Source of the DNA: Paralvinella palmiformis
Lineage: Eukaryota; Annelida; Polychaeta; Terebellida; Alvinellidae
Length of the DNA: 64,000 nt
Direction of reading: 5' to 3'
NCBI GenBank assembly: GCA_025642065.1
Contig: JAODUP010000330.1
Span: forward strand, 263,501 to 327,500
In this document: positions 25,601-38,026 of the stretch, piece after piece
Layout of the letters: each line of letters opens with the position of its first letter
Numbering within the stretch: the stretch's first letter is position 1
Translations under genes and position numbers: made by a program
Notes under the pieces: model-generated
What the model saw: the letters and a program-made list of their open reading frames with translations, nothing else
Databases searched by the model: none
Told to the model about the DNA's origin: nothing

Positions 25601-28600
25601 CAATAACAATACCCGGAGCATATACCAGTGCACCACCTAATCCTGGAAAATGAAGAAAACACTCTTAACCAATGGCAGAAAGACGGACATATTTTATGTG
25701 GTAAAACAAATTTGTTGTCTGACAATCAGCTTCATTTAAGTCCTGTCTGAAATATAACTTACACCTGACATCCAAAACAATTTATTTATAACAAACAAGT
25801 TAAATTTCGCTGCAGTTGAATTATTTCAGTTACAATTACGAGTAAGTGAACTTATATGGTTACCGATATGGTCTCTGGAATTAAGATTATTAGGTCAAAG
25901 CCTTTTATTGTTGATACATCGTGGGAGTACTCAGTCTACAAATCGTAGGATATAATTAAACCATAAAGACGATCGCTGATTGGTGAGACATTAAAGATGT
26001 CTCTGCAAGAAAAGTCAATGCTTTGAAGTCAGTCTTCTGATGAATTGTCCAGAGTTTTAATCTACACTTCAAGATTATCTGTGCCAGTGTCTTAAAAATA
26101 ATAATAATGTATATTTAATAAAGCGCCCTTACTAGCAGGAGCCATTCAAAGGCGCTGTACAAATAATATGTAATTTAATAATACCCCAAATAATGTCTGT
26201 AAAAACCCTATGATGATTTAAAAGATAATAATTATTTATCTGTGAGAGCGACCTTAAATAGGTGTGTTTTTAGAAGAGACTTAAAATTTCCAAGAGACGA
26301 CGCATTTCTAATATTTGCCGGCAACTTATTCCACAAATTGGGGGCTGCAACACTAAACGTACAATTACCATATGACTTGAGCCGAGACAGTGGCACCTGC
26401 AATAGTATCTGACTGGATGACCTAAGTTTTTGGGATCACTTTCTAATGGACACCAGAGCCCACATGACTAAAACACACACACAACACATTTTTAATACAC
26501 CTTTTAGTATTGTACTACTTGTTTTCCACTAAACACAATTAGCTAAAGGTCATCAATATTTTTTAATACAAGGTCATCAATATTTTTTTTCTTCAAAATG
26601 CTCTAGATTAGAAAATGGTACAGTTAGAAATGAAATGATTTTGAGTTCAGAAGCAGCTATGATATTCAGAATCATTGATATATATCCAGAAGTGGTCTGC
26701 AAGACAGGTCCCACATGCCACAAAATAAAACGACAGCAAAATTAATATCGCACTTTATCAAGCTACACACCAGCTATGAAGTGTTATTTGGGTTCAAAGT
26801 TTATCTTGTATTGTACACATGGCCTAAAATTAATAGAAAACTAGAACTAAATCAAAGTGGTACGAAGTGTCCCAATACGTGTGCAACATTGCCACAATGG
26901 TGATAGGAGACTCATTCTCATCACACATGCTGAAACAGCCTGGGCTTATTGGCTGTGGTGACTTCACTACATAAATAAATGTGATTTTAGCATCCTTATT
27001 TTGAAACTTAATGACGAAACATTAAATATTGGTAGAATTTTGTATGCAGATATAAATCAGCCGTGGTTGTTCAACGCATTTCAGTGCACACACATACCTA
27101 TAATATAGCACGGGTATTATTTGCTTACCTGTGTTACCGTTAATAGATAAAATGGTATACATTATCAGCTCATTTCTGACTGACCTTCAAAAAAGCTATA
27201 ACTGAAGAACATGTATTCTGTGCTGGGAGCGAATGCTGACAAAATGCCACCGAAGCCACACAACACTCCACCAATCATGACAATGGTTCTCGCACTGTAT
27301 CTGGCACTCAGTGCTGTAGCAACTGGACCTTAAAACAAAATAATGGTAATGAATGGATTGTAAACAGTACGCAACGAAATAAAAATGTTGATGGTACTCA
27401 AAAACGAATTAAAACTTAATGTAATATGAACGATGATAACAACAATAAGAACAGACATTAAATCGTTCATCTTTACTAGCAAGAGTCATCAAATAGATAT
27501 TATCTGAACTGCAGGTTTTTATTAGAAACGGACAGATCTTTGCCTGGTTTAAATAAATATAGTATGCGAGAGAAAGCTTTACACGTTGGCTCAGTTCTAT
27601 CTGTAATGCAGGAGTTGGATTCTGGATTTGCGGACGTAAATGGAATGATCCCAGTGCTTTAAACCTCTACGTTATCCATGTGACGCATGTGTTTGAGGGC
27701 TATTCCATTAGAGTGGTGATTAGCCACACCTCGTGTCCGATATGTATGCAACGCCAAGGCCGAACGAAGTACTCACTCACTCGTGTGCAGGTATGGACAC
27801 AGCATGCCGATACAGGAAGTGGAATGCACATGTGGAATAGGTCTTGCTGCATGTTTTATTTCTTCGCTGCTTATACGAAGTATGGGAGATGGTGTAGCTC
27901 GTGTTACAATATTTTATGGACAGCCACTGATACTTTTCATCTAACATTATTAATTAAACCTATGGCCCAACATACAGCTATTAATATTAGTATCGGTGAA
28001 ATTTCACTGCTGAATTGATAGTTCCATTAAATGGTCCACATTTTTGTGATTAGTGAAAAAACCTCTAAAACAGCAATGTCATCTTGATATCTCTTGTACA
28101 GTTCCTGTGTATAATTCATTTTCAATTGCCACATGAAACAAAACGATTTTCTGTATCCCTAGTACAAAACACATCTACACCAACAAACGCAGGATGATGG
28201 CTATGACATCCGACTGTATTTCAATATGGACTCGTTGGTTTAAGTTTCCACTTACTAGTTAGCATGCGCATAGCAGATGACGTTCCACCAACCCAAGCTG
28301 TGAGTGCTGCACTGCTGTCAAAATGCTCTTGTAGGTACATATAGATCAAGCTGTATGAACGAGCAAACCCACCAACGAGAAAGTGCATCAAAGAACAGCC
28401 AAACATGATCATCCACGCCCAGCCATGGTCGACATACTTGTTGGTGTGTTGACTGGTGGATTTATTGAATGGCTTTTCGCTTGAAGTAACTAGTTTATTT
28501 TTCTTTAACAGTACATCATTCTCTGGTGATCTTCGGTCGTGCTGATTGGTCAATATTCCATCTTGACCTTTGCTCATGGGATGATCATCATCACTTCCAT

Positions 28601-28628
28601 CCATTTTAATTGTTTTTAAATCATCCAT
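22645..28628 (-). CDS. SLC16-like monocarboxylate transporter, four coding exons
   Basis: A twelve-helix major facilitator of the plasma membrane. Exons read on the minus strand: 28628-28256, 27328-27185, 25642-24719, 22901-22645; every intron is phase 1. The protein is 565 residues. Residues 66-74 (VDHGWAWMI) are the family's first-helix signature and 190-209 (YFDRYRSIAMGLSTAGSGLG) is the second family signature. A charged loop of about 75 residues (roughly 248-320) separates the two six-helix halves. In the second half, D380 and R384 (CDMIGR) have the spacing of the transport-essential Asp/Arg pair of MCT1 helix 8. The N-terminus (65 residues) and the C-terminus (about 50 residues) are polar and cytosolic. 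Substrate cannot be told; the sequence resembles the orphan MCT9/12/13/14 group as much as the lactate carriers. Splice sites are canonical apart from donor GTTGGT after exon 3. LINE and SINE fragments sit in the introns. Confidence 0.95.
23694..23890 (+). repeat. tRNA-like SINE head, in SLC16-like intron 3
   Basis: 'tgccacagtagttagagcaa' resembles an A box and 'ggttgtgagattgaatcc' a B box, with about 40 nt between. Antisense to the host gene. Family assignment uncertain. Confidence 0.4.
23985..24130 (-). repeat. Family-1 SINE
   Basis: The reverse complement reads 'acctgggttcaaatcctgac' (B box), 'gaagggtgattcatctctca' and 'cctttggaggacacctggcc'. It is less than 60 bp from a second, oppositely oriented copy. 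Confidence 0.8.
24187..24362 (+). repeat. Family-1 SINE, nearly complete
   Basis: A box in 'tccatggcctaactagtagt', B box 'gggttcaaaccc', body 'gaagggtgtttcatctttca' and 'gaaggtcgctcggcccattt', tail 'gtgcataaaagtggtcgtaa'. A good reference copy for the family. Confidence 0.9.
26093..26412 (-). mobile_element. LINE 3' end with ORF2 C-terminus, in SLC16-like intron 2
   Basis: On the minus strand it reads 'AAPNLWNKLPANIRNASSLG', then 'NFKSLLKTHLFKVALTDK' and a stop near 26232, followed by a 3' UTR that contains a single copy of the segment expanded at 14341-15403. It is 5'-truncated. It is inserted in the same orientation as the host gene. Confidence 0.85.
28256..28265 (-). other. 5' splice site closing transporter exon 1
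   Basis: The minus strand reads AACTA/GTAAGT. The open frame continues about 11 codons past this point, so the splice site rather than the stop defines the exon end. Confidence 0.75.
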
Positions 28629-28694
28629 AACACTCGTAGAGTATAGATCTGCTCAGCAGCATTTATTTGCATTCCTTCAAGTCACCCAAATCAT
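28629..28694 (-). promoter_or_regulatory. 5' leader of the SLC16-like mRNA with a short upstream ORF
   Basis: A good acceptor (tatttcag) ends at 28695, so the start codon at 28628 lies in a second exon with 66 nt of leader. The exon's first three bases are ATG and open a five-codon uORF, MIWVT, ending TGA at 28677. It might dampen translation. The first non-coding exon was not identified. Confidence 0.4.
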
Positions 28695-30142
28695 CTGAAA
28701 TATGAAAGATATGTTTAACAGATTTAAAAAGAACAAACTGGTTAATCAACTTCACTTTAAGTACGGGTTGAGTAACTTTTTGAACTCTTGACATAAGTGT
28801 GTGTGTGTGTGTGTGTGTAATTGAATAAAGTTTTCAAAATATGGCATAACTATTTTTAGCACTGTAAACAGATTATTTTTATATAATATATAAAAAGGAT
28901 ATGTTTTTCAGTGATTTTCACCCATGTAAATATAGATTATATATACGTATATTGATGTGTATGAAAACCAAAGTGATGTGTGTCTGTGTGATACGGCTCA
29001 GTTTGGTATTGTATAGTGTACTATATTATTCTCAAATGAACCGGAGTGTATTTAATTTGTAAAAGTGTTCTTCTTGAACATGCACACTTCATAATTGACC
29101 CTGTTTTAACACCCATATAGTGTTAATCATTTCAGAAAAGGGTGGGTAGGTGGGGAGCTCTTTTTTCATTATATTAACACAACAATGGATACTGGTAATT
29201 CAACTGTAGTAATTTTATTAATTAACATAAGGTGTAGTAAGTTTTTAAATTATGCTCCTATTGATATATACCCCTGAATTCTAAATGTCTCTATTGGTTA
29301 CAAAACTAGGCTTTATGGTGACAATTTGGAAAATTACCGCAACATTTGAAAAAATAAATCAAATATTTATTGTATAGAAAGTCCTAGAACCCATGTTACA
29401 AAATACACACGTTTTTCAACAACAACAAGAAAACTAAGAACCTGTATACATTATAAACAAATGGATATTTGATCAATTTTTGAAGCACAATGTATCATTC
29501 TAGCCAGCTTAATTCCTTATGAGATTGTTGTTTTGAGATGACATAAAACTGCTGACTGATACTTGTTGAAGATGAACAGATAAATATACATTTCTTAAAA
29601 TATCATATAAAGGACATATTGCTACATTCTGACAACTGTGAGTACCCGTCAGTCATTCTATAGATAGTTTATAGTTTGGAGATCTAAACTTTGATAAGGC
29701 CATCTTAAGATGGTGTATTCTAATGCAAGATAAATACTTTTCTAACTCTAACCAATATTTATTTTCTGTTTGCTTGTAGTTCAGGATCTCATTGTTGCAC
29801 ATGCAGATTCATAATAATAACGCTAATAATATATATTTAATAAAGCACCCTTCGTAGCAGGATTGAGCCATTCAAAGGCCCTGTACAGTGATACCCCAAA
29901 ATGATGTCTGTAAAAACCTACCGTTTTTTAGGTATATTAAATCAGCAACATATAATTCACAATTTTCAACACTATCTGTGTTGTCACAATAAGTTACTGA
30001 ATCTATCCATATATAATAATTGTTTTGCATGAGTTGACCAAATAACTTTACCACCTTTTATATAATAAATAATAAACACAGTGTTTAATAGAAGAATCAT
30101 CTTAATTATTAACAAAAGTATGAACTGCTTGCAAGTATACAC
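28695..30142. other. Stretch upstream of the SLC16-like gene
   Basis: Contains (TG)n at 28798-28818 and the LINE tail at 29815-29925. No gene recognised. Any promoter and first exon of the transporter should lie here or further upstream. Confidence 0.45.
29815..29925 (-). mobile_element. LINE 3' tail fragment
   Basis: The reverse complement carries 'tttttacagacatcattttg', 'gtacagggcctttgaatggc' and 'ctttattaaatatatattat', parallel to 26093-26200. The 'ttggggtatcac..tgtacag' segment here is shorter than in the copy at 26160, so the 27-bp seed is partly deleted. Confidence 0.75.
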
Positions 30143-30448
30143 CAGACATGGGGTCAATTCTATTTTGTCAATTCCAATTTCATTTTTACCGACGCTTTTT
30201 TTACCTAATACTTTTTACCATGAGTAGGTACTCCAAATACCTACTCCGAGTACCGACTTGGAATACCTACTTCGAGTACTTTATATTCCAAGTAGGATTG
30301 TCACACAAGAAATATTTCTGAATTAAAAAATAAACTGGTAAATTAATTTGTGGATTAAATTTTGTTGTAGGAAATTCCAATTCAAAATTTATCAATTCCA
30401 CTTTTTTTTAAATCCATCAATTTCAGAATTGAATTGACCCCATCTCTG
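30143..30448 (+). mobile_element. MITE family A, full-length copy
   Basis: Begins CAGACATGGGGTCAATTC and ends GAATTGACCCCATCTCTG, an inverted pair matching at 17 of 18 positions. The flanking octamers GTATACAC and TTACATAC match at 5 of 8, all but one difference being a C/T change. A central palindromic zone is built on 'tactccgagtacc'. No ORF. Ends and flanks fit a hAT-type element. Confidence 0.85.
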
Positions 30449-31144
30449 TTACATACTCGTGTAAGTGAACAGTTGTATATCCGTCCCTCGGCCAACTCAT
30501 AAAGAAATCTGAAGCCACAGCCAAAGTAAAAATATAACGTGGTATCAAGTGTATATATTGGATCACATTAAAAAATCATCTCAACTGCCTTGACATTATC
30601 AATAGGTGTCTGTGTATATCTATATCATACGGATACATGTTACATAGATGATCTATTTTAAATATACTTTGATAACTTTGTAGACTTGTGCAACAAAATT
30701 ACTATGTACCGGTACACTCATCAAATGACTATACAACTTAGTTGGTAATATTTTAAAACTGATCGACTTTTAAAAACATGATGTAGTTATTTGTTCAGTT
30801 ACCAATATTATAGGCAATGAGTCGAGCTATACACTGATGTATTAAAACAATATAAAAGCATAATAATTTATTCAACAACAAAACCTTTTCTTCTTACATC
30901 GTATTATTGAGACAGACACACACGCACACATTATACACAGTTCATTTAAATGGTTACACTATCAGATAACTATTTACCTATATTCCATCAACACTGTTAT
31001 GGTGCAGTAACAAAAAGCTAAATATGTTTTTATATTAATTATGTGGAATGAACTGGAGCAACTGCAAAATATCCACTTGAACTCGGTTGACCAACCTAAT
31101 TAACGGTAGTAGTATCAGTTCTACACCAACTGGTACATAATCTC

Positions 31145-31304
31145 ACCACTCCAATGACACACAAACAACGATATCATCAGTCATTCACGTCACATAATAT
31201 TCGCCAGAGAAATGCCTTGGGATGAAAATCTGAAGCAGCTTCCATCTGTACACAGGCTTAAAGAAACCACTCTAAAGAAAAGGTTGTTTCCAACAAGGAT
31301 CATG
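31145..31304 (+). repeat. Direct repeat, upstream copy
   Basis: 'ccactccaatgacacacaaa', 'atatcatcagtcattcac' and 'tctgaagcagcttccat' recur in the same order at 31907-32042. This copy has about 25 extra bases before 'tttccaacaaggatca'. Confidence 0.85.
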
Positions 31305-31906
31305 ATATGCATGTTTTATAGCTAGAAATCTACCATATTAAGAATATTTGACATATGTCATTAATTCAATTCCCGCTCATTATGAACAAACGTGAACAAA
31401 TTAAAATAAAACGTGGCATGATTTTACAGCATACCTGTGTGCAGATTCCCAATTTAAGGATCTAAAAATTTGAACAAGCTTCATATTCACTTCGGGCTAA
31501 AGGTAAATGTACACTTCTCTTAACTTTGTTTGTCCCTAAAAATAATAAGACTGTTCCATCAGTCTACAATTAATTGACAGTTTCATGAAATACCATCTCC
31601 AGGTAAGAAACTACACTAAGATAAAAAGAAACATTCTACAGGAATTGTAGCGAACATTTAAAGTAGAAAATGGAAAATATACGAAGAGATGTCGCCATAG
31701 CATGCACAAGGGCCTGCCATAGAACCCAAACAACAACTTCACTACTTAGTGAACTTGACCGATCCTCATTAGAAATGAGATCACATCACTACTGACACTG
31801 TACAAAATTAAGAACAATCACACCCCAGATAATCTTCAGTCAATATTACCACTTCCTCAAAGTCAATACGCCAATCATTCAACATAATACATAGATAACT
31901 TAATTG

Positions 31907-32042
31907 CCACTCCGATGACACACAAACAAGAATATCATCAGTCATTCACGCCACATAAAATTCACCAGTGAAATGGCTTCAATGAAAATCTGAAGCAGCT
32001 TCCATATCTGTACACAAAGGCTGCTTCCAACAAGGATCAAGA
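31907..32042 (+). repeat. Direct repeat, downstream copy
   Basis: Second copy of 31145-31304, shortened by internal deletions. It runs straight into the decayed LINE at about 32045. Confidence 0.85.
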
Positions 32043-32044
32043 TG

Positions 32045-33705
32045 TACAGCAAGGAAATGGGTGCAGTGCTGCAAATCATACAATAATCAGCCTCGATCTC
32101 TCAGCAATCTCAGACAGACAATGAATGATAAACTACAAAACATTTTGGACCATCCCGAACAAATGTCCAAACACCAATATGGATTCAGACCAAAACCTAC
32201 AACTATACATCCAATCATTCAATTCTTGAACAAAATAGAAGCAAATGATAAAAAAGACAGTGAACTCACATTAGGTATCTTTATTGACTTGTCTAAAGCA
32301 CTTGATACAATCAGTCACCCGATATTACTCACAAAATTGGAAAAATATGGAATACGAGACATAGCAAATAGATGAAAAACAATCAAGCACTCTAAACATT
32401 AAAGTGGGCATTCTGCAAGGATCCATTCTTGGACTAACTCTATGCTTAATATATGTAAATGACTTAGCAAATTCAACTAAGTTAAATATCCTCTCGTATG
32501 CAGATGATACAACTGCATATTTTACAAACAAAAATCTACAAGATCTTTTCAACCAGGCAAATAAATAATTAAACAATCTTAATCAATGGTTTATTGCTAA
32601 TAAATTGTCTGTAAACACTGCTAAAACAACTTACATGATAATAAAACCTCACACTAGAAAGGTGGATTTACAAAATCTAAACATTACTACACAGGGCAAA
32701 GTATACTGACAAGAACTGGTAAAGACTGTCAAAAAAGATCAAAGAAATTCCTTGGAGTCCTTATAGATGAGACCTTAACATGGAAGGAACATATTTCTTA
32801 TATAAGTAAAAAAGTTGCAAATACAATGTAAATGTTAAACCAAATAAAACACTCTTCCAATAAGTACACTAAAAACTCTATATAACACACTATTGGAACC
32901 ACATATAATGTATCACAGTCCAATATGAGGTGCCACCAAATCATCACATGTAAACAAATTATTAAAATTACAAAAAAAAAACAATTAGAACAATAACTAG
33001 ATCAAAATATAATAGTCACACTGAACTGTTATTAGAAAAAAACTTAACATCTTAAAAATCAATGATTTATATAAACAAAACATCAAAAAGTTCATGTATC
33101 AATACAAACATAATAAATTACCAATTTCCTTCATAAATACATACTCATACAACTATGAAATACATCAAAAAAAATCACATGAAATAGTAACCCATTCCTA
33201 AACCCCAAAACTAATTCACTGTCACACTTCCAAAATATCAGTTTCCAAAAATTTGGAACAACAGTACTCTTGATGTCCAAAACAAAAACACTGTCACAGG
33301 TCACTGATCTCATTCTGATAAACTTATTCTATGATATGGTTGAAGCTCCTATGATGATTTTTTTCCTTCCTGCATATATTCATTTTACACTCACACACAG
33401 AACTCTACTCAACTACATTATAATATTTTGTATGTACATGTGTTTATGATGTATATGGAGATATATATATAGGTATGTTTTATGTATGTGCAGGTGTACA
33501 TATATGTGTAGGGATGTGCACATACATACACCCTAGGGTATCACAGTAAGACAGCCCTTAGCCTATGTGGTTACCCAGGTAACTGGTAGAATTATATACT
33601 GAAAATAGATTTATGTAATGTCTGCAATAATTTCCTTATTTGATGTATATTATATATACCATGTTATCTGAAATAAATTATCTATCTATCTATCTATCTA
33701 TATTC
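32045..33705 (+). pseudogene. Decayed LINE with reverse transcriptase, (ATCT)n tail
   Basis: The 5' part encodes 'HQYGFRPKPTTIHPIIQFLN' and 'LTLGIFIDLSKALDTISHPI' (RT motif A with D, here SKALD). After a frameshift come 'VGILQGSILGLTLCLIYVND' and 'SYADDTTAYF', where YADD is the catalytic motif. The order and the GxxQGSxLG form fit Jockey- or CR1-type LINEs. Frameshifts and stops make it non-functional. It ends 'aaataaattatctatctatc', a tetranucleotide tail typical of non-LTR insertions. No endonuclease domain remains. Confidence 0.88.
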
Positions 33706-33771
33706 ACAGTTTTGGTGTCATACCAAATCTACACTGCTCCAACTACCCAAACAGAACAGAACAGACATTTT

Positions 33772-34043
33772 GTCTATTTCAATCTATTCCATTTGGTCAA
33801 TTCCACATTAAATTGATCAATTCCAATTCCATTTTTTACCTACTCCAATCACCTACTCTTGAGTAGTTTATATTCCAAGTACGATTGTCATGGAAGAAAT
33901 ATTTCTGAAAATTAAATGAAAGATTAATTTGCGGATTAAATTTTTTACAGCAAACTTAATTTCCAATTCCAAATTGATCAATTCCAATTCCATTTGTTTA
34001 AATAAGCAATTCCAATTCTGGAATTGAATTGACCCCACGTCTG
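33772..34043 (+). mobile_element. MITE family A, complete copy
   Basis: Starts CAGACATTTTGTC and ends GAATTGACCCCACGTCTG. Flanking octamers GAACAGAA and ACACAGAA agree at 6 of 8 positions, supporting an 8-bp target duplication. The interior matches 30143-30448, with a deletion in the centre. Confidence 0.82.
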
Positions 34044-35815
34044 ACACAGAATAGAGATGACCAGTCATTACCTGCTCCACTGCATCAGATTCGCAGTGAT
34101 AAGACAGGAGATGATGGTTTTGGTGGAGGTTAATGCCATAAACATGGACACAATCACAGACATGTGGTCAATATTTTATTGAAAGGAAACGCTATTTTTA
34201 CAGGCAACATAAATTAATCAATCTTTAACTTGGTATATAATTTTATCTGTGAAAGTAAAAGGATCTAACCACCATTGAATTGTGTTTAATAAATTAGACG
34301 TACCGGTATTGAATTTAGTATAACTGCACACAAACATAATATATGTATCATAACTGTACAACAATAATTGTATTATACATGATGTAATAAGTGCAGATCC
34401 TATAATGCACAGGGAATGCACATGAAATATATTCAATCAATGGCATGCATAAAGCTGAGCATTCTAATTGGCAATGTAAACTTTGATTAAGTAGGTTAAA
34501 TAATGGACTTTTGTTATCAACATCAATTTTCTCTTATACAGTAAAAGGTTATATATACATGCAGCCACCTGATGATGGATGTAATGTTTTGTCATGGATC
34601 AATTCATGGTAACATTTCAGTTTTAATTAAATTTGTTTGTTTCCCTTTATTTCTCAATCAAGTTAGTACAAATTAAAATAGTAGCTGTCAGGTTACGCTT
34701 TGATAACCAATCTGATCAGCAACGAAGGTGCATTTCATGCATAATCTGTCCATTTCTATTCTTTCTTGTACAGTTTCTTGGTAATGTGGGTCACTTCATT
34801 AAAAAAAAAGAGTCCATTTTTATGTTTTGACACATCATTGCAGTCGCCAAGTACACTGATGAAACAATAATTTTTAGTAGTAGGTATATGTGAGGGAAAA
34901 TTCAAAACCACCAATTTCAAAATAAACCTAGAAAGAGCTCTAAAAACCCTTAAAAGTGACACAAATATCACATGATTATGTTGAGTATTAATGAAGATGT
35001 GGCACTTTCTATGTTTCTAACTGACCACAATTTTGGTTCTATTATCATAGTATATTTACATTGCAACTGTATGACTAGAATTTGATCTTTTTTTCACTAA
35101 AGGACTATAGTAACATTCTTAATAATCAAGATTAAGAAATCTTGATTGAAGATGGATTGCAACTAGATATTTCATTTTCTGTAACTGTAGCAGAAGACGG
35201 AATTAGTAATTAGGTAGATTTGAATTAGCAAAAGAATCTTTTCATGATGAAAATTTGATGGCTTTTCACTAAAATGCTATTAACTTTCTTAATGATCAAG
35301 ATATTTTGATTAAATCTTGTTTGAAGGTGGACGGCAACAATAGGTTTTTTTCAATTCATATTATTTTGTATTTTTGTTGTTGTATTTATTGAGTCCATGG
35401 GACAGAAGACTATTGCAGCATAATAAGAGGAATCCCGTCCCACTCGGTCAGCATACGTGTCATAATCCAGTATCACTCATTCAAGACAAGCAGCAAACAA
35501 GTACACTGTTTGTCATGAATGAACTACACTGAGACACCGAGTTGAGCAAAACAGCAAACCTATTAACTGTAAAAGAAGACAGAATTTCTACTGTGGTAGA
35601 TTTTATTTAGCAAAAGATGTTTCACAGAAATAAACTATATCTACTCATCGTAACCTGAGGAATTTGTTTACATAAATAAAATCTCTTAAATTCATTTCAG
35701 TTCGATCAGGTTTTAAATTTATTCAAATTTTTATCAACTACTTTCCTAATCAATAGCAAAATATACTACTAGCTAATAGTACTGTTACACACCATCTTGA
35801 CATCTTCAGCTGTTT
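34044..35815. other. Intergenic stretch with local duplications
   Basis: No gene. A segment 'gatctttttttcactaaagg' to 'gattgcaac' (about 35083-35163) recurs in diverged form at 35247-35340, and 'agaagac.gaatt..tagattt..ttagcaaaaga' occurs at both about 35192 and 35575. Confidence 0.4.
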
Positions 35816-36345
35816 CAAAATGGGACCGTTCCATTTTGCGACCAGTATGGTTTTAAGAATGCTTGCTTGTTTAGCAACCATGAGGCGACAAAAATGTTGC
35901 ACTGTTATTTCCAAATTTTCTGTATTATTGAACAGTTATATAGCAAAATGATATGTTGTTATGAAATTTAAATTGAACATAAATTATATAAACTTCTATA
36001 TGAACAAATAAATTCTGAAAACAGTAAATTATTTGAAGTTGTTGCAACAGTGCTCATCCCATTTCAAAACTGCCTGTCCTGTTTTGAAATGGGAAGCAGA
36101 CCAATTCAACAACTTCAGAAATTATTGTTTTCAGAAATTATTTTAAGGACATTATATCTACATATACAAATGCATACAAACATATGCAAAAATAAAAAAT
36201 TCTGATCATGCCAATGATAAGCTGAATCAAGTGGTTGCAAAACGGGCTACCTATCTTACAATACAACCACAAGGCTTGCAGTGCTGTTGTGAAATGGGAA
36301 GGTCCCATTTTAAACTAGGCAGGGTTGTGAAATAGGTCAGTACAG
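35816..36345. repeat. Three palindromes sharing an AAAATGGGA core
   Basis: Palindromes lie at about 35818-35842 (caaaatggg..ccattttg), 36057-36094 (14-bp perfect arms TCCCATTTCAAAAC, 10-nt loop) and about 36290-36312 (aaatggga-agg-tcccattt). The second and third are also inverted copies of one another over about 40 bp, so they may be the ends of one element. Confidence 0.6.
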
Positions 36346-37305
36346 TAATAATAGATCTAATTCTTTAAATATGGCACAGCATCCTTTTTGTTATTTGATT
36401 GATAAAAATAACAACATGAAATGGTTTTATTTAGAAGTTGGGGATGTTATTGATAAACAGCTAGATTATCAAGCAAGTATAAACTTGCAGCATATATATG
36501 TGTCAGCATGATTAATTATATATAATATGTGGAACCATGCTATGGGGGAACACTCGCTCATGTATATTATAGTTAACTGCATGGGGGGGGGTATTTGATG
36601 CAGTTGAGGGTCCTCTACCCTCGTGGTGTATTAATGACGATCAAGTCAGTGTCAATTTAACTACACTCCACTACGTGTAAGCAAAATGACTTGCTTGCAA
36701 CATCATCCTAATGACCTACAGGCTACACCAATTACAATAACTGATAAATAGCACAGACAGTGAGACACATTGTTGTCACTGCTACGCCTGAGGGGAGCAC
36801 GGGAGTGGTACGTTGATGTCAAGTTCAAGGCTGTTGTTTACACAACTGAAACCATTGACCTCAATGTTTTCTTTTAGGTCAATGACTGAAACTAACTGAC
36901 AGGCGAATAAAATCAAGGGCGACCGTTTCCGAGGGTGAATATATAACGGAGCGAAACTAACTGACGGCCGAATAAAATATAGGGCAAATAATCCAGTTCC
37001 CTTCAACGTTACCAATTCATGAGAAAGGCTACATATATATTAATGAATACATGCAAATATGAAACAGTGATAATAACAGTGATATTTTCACTCTAACCCA
37101 ATGAAGTTCAAGTAATGTTCCTAAAATGACATTCATGCAGACAGCGGACGACAAATCCACAAAACCTTACCACGTTCACAATGACACTGGCAGAAACCGA
37201 TATAACATATCTGTCTACGTTCATTTTATACTAACATGTTTTTGAGGGTGGGGTGGAAACGACAACTAAGCTATCACATTTCTCCTGTCCAGACACATAC
37301 ACACG

Positions 37306-37358
<53 letters not shown>

Positions 37359-37660
37359 GAATAAGAAATTAATAACGAATACTATAAGAATAATATGTGT
37401 GTGCATGTATGTTCTGAACATATAATAATTTATAATTCATTAAACATGGATGCAATTACATATAAAACATAATTTACATAAATGTATAGAGTGATGGCTG
37501 TTTAGAAAAATAGTCAATTTTAACTTTCAATCATCTTAAGTTTAAACTGTATTTACCTGCCTATATTATAGTAACTGTATATTATATACTTGCAAGCATT
37601 TTTGTAGATCCTTCAAATATTTTGATACATATATGTTAATATGCCGTTGTCGGGTTCGAA
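36346..37660. other. Intergenic stretch
   Basis: No gene recognised. It includes a G-run at about 36582 and a compound (CA)n(GA)n microsatellite at about 37287-37358. A repeated phrase 'gcgaataaaatcaagggcga' / 'gccgaataaaatatagggca' occurs about 60 bp apart near 36904 and 36966. Confidence 0.45.
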
Positions 37661-37739
37661 AATGACCACTCGCCATGGCGAGCGCATCTTTCTCCCGACG
37701 AGTATCAACGGATCCGCACTGGCCACGCTGGGTAGTGCT

Positions 37740-38026
37740 AATATTTGGTACCATTGGCGAGCCTAATGGGGACACGCTAAAAGTCGGACACGCTCGGACC
37801 CACATACACAGTCTCGGACCAAGCCGTTTTATAGGGTATTGGGGGGAATTCAGTGTTTCAAATTTATGTTTTATATAATCAATAGACGTCAATCCCTCAT
37901 ATACATAACATATATTAGAACAATATAATTGGTATTTACCATTTTTGAGCATTTAAAATCTCAGACTCAATTCCTCACGATGACCCATTAGTTTTCCAGA
38001 GGTTTACACCAATATTCATCAGATAT
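37740..38026 (+). repeat. Long inverted duplicate, left arm
   Basis: 'ctaaaagtcggacacgctcg', 'ctcggaccaagccgttttat' and 'ctcagactcaattcctcacg' appear inverted at 44998-45310 at roughly 80% identity by eye. The arm is broken at 38026 by LINE sequence and resumes at 40821-40857. A 14-bp palindrome CTCGCCATGGCGAG at 37669-37682 lies just outside. Confidence 0.8.

Noticed and set aside
37566..37952. 128-codon minus-strand frame
   Set aside because: It lies largely in the inverted duplicate arm, and the other copy at 45.1 kb does not preserve the same frame.
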